Assembly (NCBI GenBank): GCA_902782875.1
Contig: CACZPE010000078.1
Span: forward strand, 1 to 8,280
Length of the DNA stretch: 8,280 nt
Source of the DNA: an uncultured Ruminococcus sp.
GTDB lineage: Bacteria; Bacillota_A; Clostridia; Oscillospirales; Ruminococcaceae
Direction: 5' to 3'
Shown: piece after piece, positions 5,494 to 8,280 of the stretch
Position numbering within the stretch: the stretch's first letter is position 1
Layout of the letters: every line of letters starts with the position of its first letter
Program-made: the position numbers and the translations under genes
Notes under the pieces: model-generated
Databases searched by the model: none
What the model was told of the DNA's origin: nothing
Seen by the model: only the letters and a program-made list of their open reading frames with translations

Positions 5494-6870
5494 ATGGAAT
5501 ATCGTATCGAACATGATTCCATGGGCGAGGTCAAGGTCCCTGCCGACAAATACTGGGCAGCACAGACCGAGAGAAGCCACGAGAACTTTCTTATCGGCGT
5601 CGGCATAGAAACAATGCCCCGCGAGATAACAAAGGCTTTCGGCTATCTCAAAAAGGCCGCAGCCATGGCAAATCATGAACTCAAGCCCGAAAAAATGACG
5701 GACGCAAAGCTTGCAGCTATATCTCAGGCTTGCGATGAAGTAATAAGCGGCAGTCTCAACGACCACTTTCCTCTCGTTGTATGGCAGACCGGAAGCGGCA
5801 CTCAGTCAAATATGAATGCCAATGAGGTCATAGCAAACAGAGGCAATGAGATCGCGGGCGAAAAGCTTCTTCATCCCAACGATGACATCAACATGAGCCA
5901 GTCATCCAATGATACTTTCCCGACTGCTATGCATATCTCCGCTGTTATGGCTATAGAGGATCAGGTGCTTCCTGCTGTTGATGAGCTTATAGCAACATTC
6001 AAGAGACTCGAGGCTGAGCACGAGGGCATCGTCAAGAGCGGACGCACTCATCTTCAGGATGCTACTCCCATAGCTTTCTCTCAGGAGATAAGCGGATGGA
6101 GATCTTCTCTTGAAAAAGACAAGAAGCTTCTCGAAATAGCTCTTCCGGAGCTCAAGGAGCTTGCGCTTGGAGGAACAGCGGTCGGCACAGGACTCAACAC
6201 TCCCAAGGGCTTTGATATAAAGGTAGCTGCTGCAGTTTCACAGCTCACAGGCAAGGATTTTGTCACAGCTCCAAATAAATTCCACGCTCTTACAAGCAAG
6301 GATGAGATCGTATTTGCACACGGTGCTCTCAAGGCACTTGCTGCTGATATGATGAAGATCGCAAACGATGTAAGATGGCTCGCAAGCGGTCCCAGAGACG
6401 GTCTTGGCGAGATAACCATCCCCGAGAACGAGCCTGGCTCTTCAATCATGCCCGGTAAGGTAAATCCCACTCAGTGCGAACAGGTAACAATGGTCGCCGT
6501 TCAGGTTATGGGAAATGATGTTGCTGTTGGAATGGCAGCAAGCCAGGGCAATTTCGAGCTCAACGTATTCATGCCTGTATGTGCATATAATTTCCTGCAG
6601 TCTGCAAGACTTCTCTCGGAGTCCATCAGATCCTTCAACAAGAACTGTGCTGTAGGAATCAAGGCAAATAAAGAGAAGATGCATCATAATCTGCACAATT
6701 CTCTTATGCTTGTCACTGCTCTCAACCCCTATATCGGTTACGAGAACGCAGCTAAGACTGCCAAGAAGGCATTCAAGGACAATATTTCGCTGAAGGAAGC
6801 TTGTGTTGAACTTGGTTTCCTCACCGCCGAAAAATTTGACGAGGTATTCCACCCCGAACAGATGATATAA
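5494..6870 (+). CDS. fumC: Class II fumarate hydratase (fumarase)
   Basis: This is an iron-independent, homotetrameric fumarase that interconverts L-malate and fumarate in the cytosol. The 458 aa is close to the usual 460-467. Motifs in order: 'WQTGSGTQSNMNANEV' (97-112), 'SSND' (137-140), 'GRTHLQDATP' (183-192) with catalytic-site H186, and the superfamily signature 'GSSIMPGKVNP' (315-325), whose loop supplies the catalytic serine and K322. The N-terminal 'YRIEHDSMGEVKVPADKYWAAQT' and the TGSGTQ motif favour fumarase over aspartase or argininosuccinate lyase. AGGAG at 5481-5485 lies 8 nt before the ATG, and the gap to the preceding stop is 19 nt, so the two genes are surely co-transcribed. 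In an anaerobe beside a malate-type dehydrogenase it probably runs malate to fumarate, toward succinate. Complete, with no missing key residue. Confidence 0.96.
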   Translation: MEYRIEHDSMGEVKVPADKYWAAQTERSHENFLIGVGIETMPREITKAFGYLKKAAAMANHELKPEKMTDAKLAAISQACDEVISGSLNDHFPLVVWQTGSGTQSNMNANEVIANRGNEIAGEKLLHPNDDINMSQSSNDTFPTAMHISAVMAIEDQVLPAVDELIATFKRLEAEHEGIVKSGRTHLQDATPIAFSQEISGWRSSLEKDKKLLEIALPELKELALGGTAVGTGLNTPKGFDIKVAAAVSQLTGKDFVTAPNKFHALTSKDEIVFAHGALKALAADMMKIANDVRWLASGPRDGLGEITIPENEPGSSIMPGKVNPTQCEQVTMVAVQVMGNDVAVGMAASQGNFELNVFMPVCAYNFLQSARLLSESIRSFNKNCAVGIKANKEKMHHNLHNSLMLVTALNPYIGYENAAKTAKKAFKDNISLKEACVELGFLTAEKFDEVFHPEQMI

Positions 6871-6883
6871 CAGTCAGGAGATC

Positions 6884-6907
6884 ACGGGTCTCTTACCGGA
6901 GACCCGT
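6884..6907 (+). promoter_or_regulatory. Intercistronic hairpin between fumC and the hdrB-like gene
   Basis: ACGGGTCTC (6884-6892) and GAGACCCGT (6899-6907) form a perfect 9-bp stem with a TTACCG loop, 13 nt after the fumC stop. It is followed by ATTCCCC, not a U-run, so it is a poor intrinsic terminator. A role in partial termination, mRNA processing or 3'-end protection of the upstream messenger would set the dehydrogenase/fumC to hdr expression ratio. The ribosome binding site of the next gene lies 13 nt beyond it. Confidence 0.55.
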
Positions 6908-6934
6908 ATTCCCCTGTCAGAAAGGATAAAGCAT

Positions 6935-7714
6935 ATGGTTTACAGTTATTACCCGGGCTGTACGCTTAAAAGCAAGGCAGTTGAGCTTGACAGATATGCA
7001 AGGCTTTCCGCCTCCGCCCTCGGCTTTGAGCTCGAAGAGATCGAAAACTGGCAGTGCTGCGGCGGCGTATATCCTATGGCCAAGGATGAGATAGCAACCA
7101 AGCTCTCCTCCGTTCGTGCCCTTGCAGATGCCAAAGCTCACGGCAGAGATCTTGTAACTCTTTGCTCTGCCTGTCACAATGTAATTAAACAGGTAAACAA
7201 CGACATGCGTACCAATGACGACATCAGAAACAGGGCCAACAACTATCTTGGTCTGGATGTTCCGTACAATGGTGAAACGAATGTCGTTCATTATCTTGAA
7301 GTGCTTCGTGACACCATAGGATTTGACGAACTCAAGAAAAAGGTTACCAATCCCCTTACTGGAAAGAAGATAGCTGCTTATTACGGCTGCCTTCTCCTCC
7401 GTCCCGGTGCTGTCCTCAGGATGGATGATCCCGAGAACCCCAAGATAATGGAGGATTTTATCAAGGCGATCGGCGCAACACCTGTTGTATATCCCATGAG
7501 GAACGAATGCTGCGGCGGTTATCTTTCTCTTGATGATAAGGATGCTGTTGCAAAGCGCAGGGAAAAGGTAGTTAAGAGCGCGGCTGAATTCGGCTGCGAC
7601 TGCATGATCACCGCCTGTCCCCTGTGTATGTACAACCTCAAAAAGAACGAAGATCAGATACCCGTTTACTATTTCACCGAGCTTCTTGCAGAGGCTCTCG
7701 GCGTAAAGGACTAA
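6935..7714 (+). CDS. HdrB-like heterodisulfide reductase subunit B family protein (two CCG domains)
   Basis: This 259-aa soluble protein has two cysteine-rich CCG domains, the hallmark of HdrB, whose domains bind non-cubane [4Fe-4S] clusters at the disulfide-reducing site in methanogens. Domain 1: C9, C41-C42, C77 and C80 (spacings 31, 34, 2). Domain 2: C152, C192-C193, C228 and C231 (spacings 39, 34, 2). All ten cysteines are present, so both clusters could form. 'YYPGCTLKSKA' at the N-terminus is characteristic. AAAGGA (6921-6926) lies 8 nt before the ATG. HdrC- and HdrA-like genes follow. A ruminococcal host would lack coenzymes M and B, so the true acceptor is unknown. Hdr-Flx-type bifurcation, or a role near fumarate reduction as in the CCG domain of thiol:fumarate reductase TfrB, are possibilities drawn from context. 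Confidence 0.9.
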   Translation: MVYSYYPGCTLKSKAVELDRYARLSASALGFELEEIENWQCCGGVYPMAKDEIATKLSSVRALADAKAHGRDLVTLCSACHNVIKQVNNDMRTNDDIRNRANNYLGLDVPYNGETNVVHYLEVLRDTIGFDELKKKVTNPLTGKKIAAYYGCLLLRPGAVLRMDDPENPKIMEDFIKAIGATPVVYPMRNECCGGYLSLDDKDAVAKRREKVVKSAAEFGCDCMITACPLCMYNLKKNEDQIPVYYFTELLAEALGVKD

Positions 7715-7727
7715 GGAGGGATCTTGA

Positions 7728-8105
7728 ATGGATAAAAAAGAAGAGGTAATGCTGATAAGCGGCGTTGACGTGCGCAAATGCATGCGCTGCGGCAAGTGCT
7801 CGGCTACCTGTCCCTCCTATGATGAGATGGAATTTCATCCTCATCAGTTTGTATATATGGTAGAGACGGGAAATATCCAGCCGCTGCTTGAAAGCACATC
7901 TCTGTACAAATGTCTTTCATGCTTTGCCTGTGTTGAAAGATGTCCCAGGGGTGTAGAGCCCGCTAACGTAGTAGAAGCTGTAAGGCTTGCTGCTATCAGA
8001 CAGAAGGGTGCCAATCATATCAAGGCGGAACAGGTTCCCGAACTTATCGATGAAGATACTCCTCAGCAGCTGCTGATGAGTGTGTTCCGCAAGTATTCAA
8101 AGTAA
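7728..8105 (+). CDS. HdrC-like protein, 2x[4Fe-4S] ferredoxin-type, heterodisulfide reductase subunit C family
   Basis: This small soluble electron-transfer subunit (125 aa) carries two classical CxxCxxCxxxCP motifs: C18, C21, C24, C28 and C62, C65, C68, C72. The second motif is followed by RGVEP. The spacing and the helical segment between the motifs match HdrC, which wires HdrA to the catalytic HdrB. AAGGAGGG (7713-7720) lies 7 nt before the ATG and overlaps the stop of the HdrB-like gene; the intergenic gap is 13 nt, so translation is probably coupled. Size is near the short end of the HdrC family. No membrane segment is seen, which argues against a membrane HdrDE or succinate dehydrogenase-type arrangement. 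It could also be listed simply as a 4Fe-4S dicluster protein. Confidence 0.9.
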   Translation: MDKKEEVMLISGVDVRKCMRCGKCSATCPSYDEMEFHPHQFVYMVETGNIQPLLESTSLYKCLSCFACVERCPRGVEPANVVEAVRLAAIRQKGANHIKAEQVPELIDEDTPQQLLMSVFRKYSK

Positions 8106-8120
8106 GGAGGGGAATGATAA

Positions 8121-8280
8121 ATGCATAGAATAGGCGTATTCGTATGCCACTGCGGTACAAATATCGCTGCCACAGTCGATGTCAAGGCTGTTGCTGAAGC
8201 CTGCAAAGATGAAAACGGCGTTGTATTCGCAACCGATTACCAGTATATGTGCTCTGAAGCAGGTCAGACCCTCGTACAGG
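8121..8280 (+). CDS. HdrA-like FAD/iron-sulfur subunit, N-terminal fragment (runs off the right edge)
   Basis: Only the first 53 codons are in the window. They read MHRIGVFVCHCGTNIAATVD at the start, the strongly conserved HdrA opening 'IGVFVCHCGxNI' with C9 and C11. A 'YQYMCSEAGQ' segment with C44 follows, matching the 'YMCSxxGQ' cluster-ligand region of HdrA. Full-length HdrA is a flavoprotein with additional [4Fe-4S] clusters and, in methanogens, the site of flavin-based electron bifurcation. Whether those domains are present here cannot be seen. AAGGAGGGG (8104-8112) lies 8 nt before the ATG, 15 nt after the HdrC-like stop. A second ATG at 8114 is out of frame and hits a stop at once. Confidence 0.88.
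   Translation, partial: MHRIGVFVCHCGTNIAATVDVKAVAEACKDENGVVFATDYQYMCSEAGQTLVQ

Noticed and set aside
6917..7795. Long minus-strand open frame of 292 codons opposite the HdrB-like gene
   Set aside because: The opposite strand encodes an intact protein with ten conserved CCG-domain cysteines and a good ribosome binding site. The antisense frame shows no domain, and its length is explained by codon bias of the real gene.

Overview
The window reads as the chromosome of an anaerobic Firmicute of the Ruminococcus/Oscillospiraceae type. This is inferred from moderate GC, AT-rich intergenic DNA with sigma-A-like promoters, purine-rich Shine-Dalgarno sites, very frequent ATA isoleucine codons, and fermentative gene content (malate/lactate dehydrogenase, fumarase, Hdr-type iron-sulfur proteins). 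Nothing suggests a phage, plasmid, insertion sequence, CRISPR array, tRNA or rRNA.

Layout. (1) Positions 2-3282, plus strand: the C-terminal part of a class C beta-lactamase-like serine hydrolase, entering from the left, followed at short spacing by an OmpR-family response regulator and its membrane histidine kinase. This looks like a cell-envelope sensing operon. (2) Positions 3288-3310: a strong hairpin lies between the kinase and the convergent gene, with its U-tract on the minus-strand side. (3) Positions 3326-4072, minus strand: gpmA, a cofactor-dependent phosphoglycerate mutase with a good promoter of its own. (4) Positions 4073-4532: a divergent AT-rich intergenic region carrying the gpmA promoter, an inverted repeat over its -35 box, and the promoter and long leader of the next operon. 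(5) Positions 4533-8280, plus strand: an LDH-fold 2-hydroxyacid dehydrogenase, class II fumarase fumC, an HdrB-like double CCG-domain protein, an HdrC-like 2x[4Fe-4S] protein, and the start of an HdrA-like flavoprotein that runs off the right edge.

How the genes work together. The dehydrogenase looks like an L-lactate dehydrogenase overall (GEHGDS active-site motif), but the residue that decides substrate (Gln in LDH, Arg in MDH) is Arg. With fumarase next to it, the likely chemistry is oxaloacetate to malate to fumarate, the reductive TCA branch leading to succinate. The HdrB-HdrC-HdrA set directly behind fumarase suggests flavin-based or thiol-type electron transfer serving this branch, perhaps the fumarate-reducing step or balancing of NADH and ferredoxin. 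That link is inference from gene order. It is the most interesting aspect of the window.
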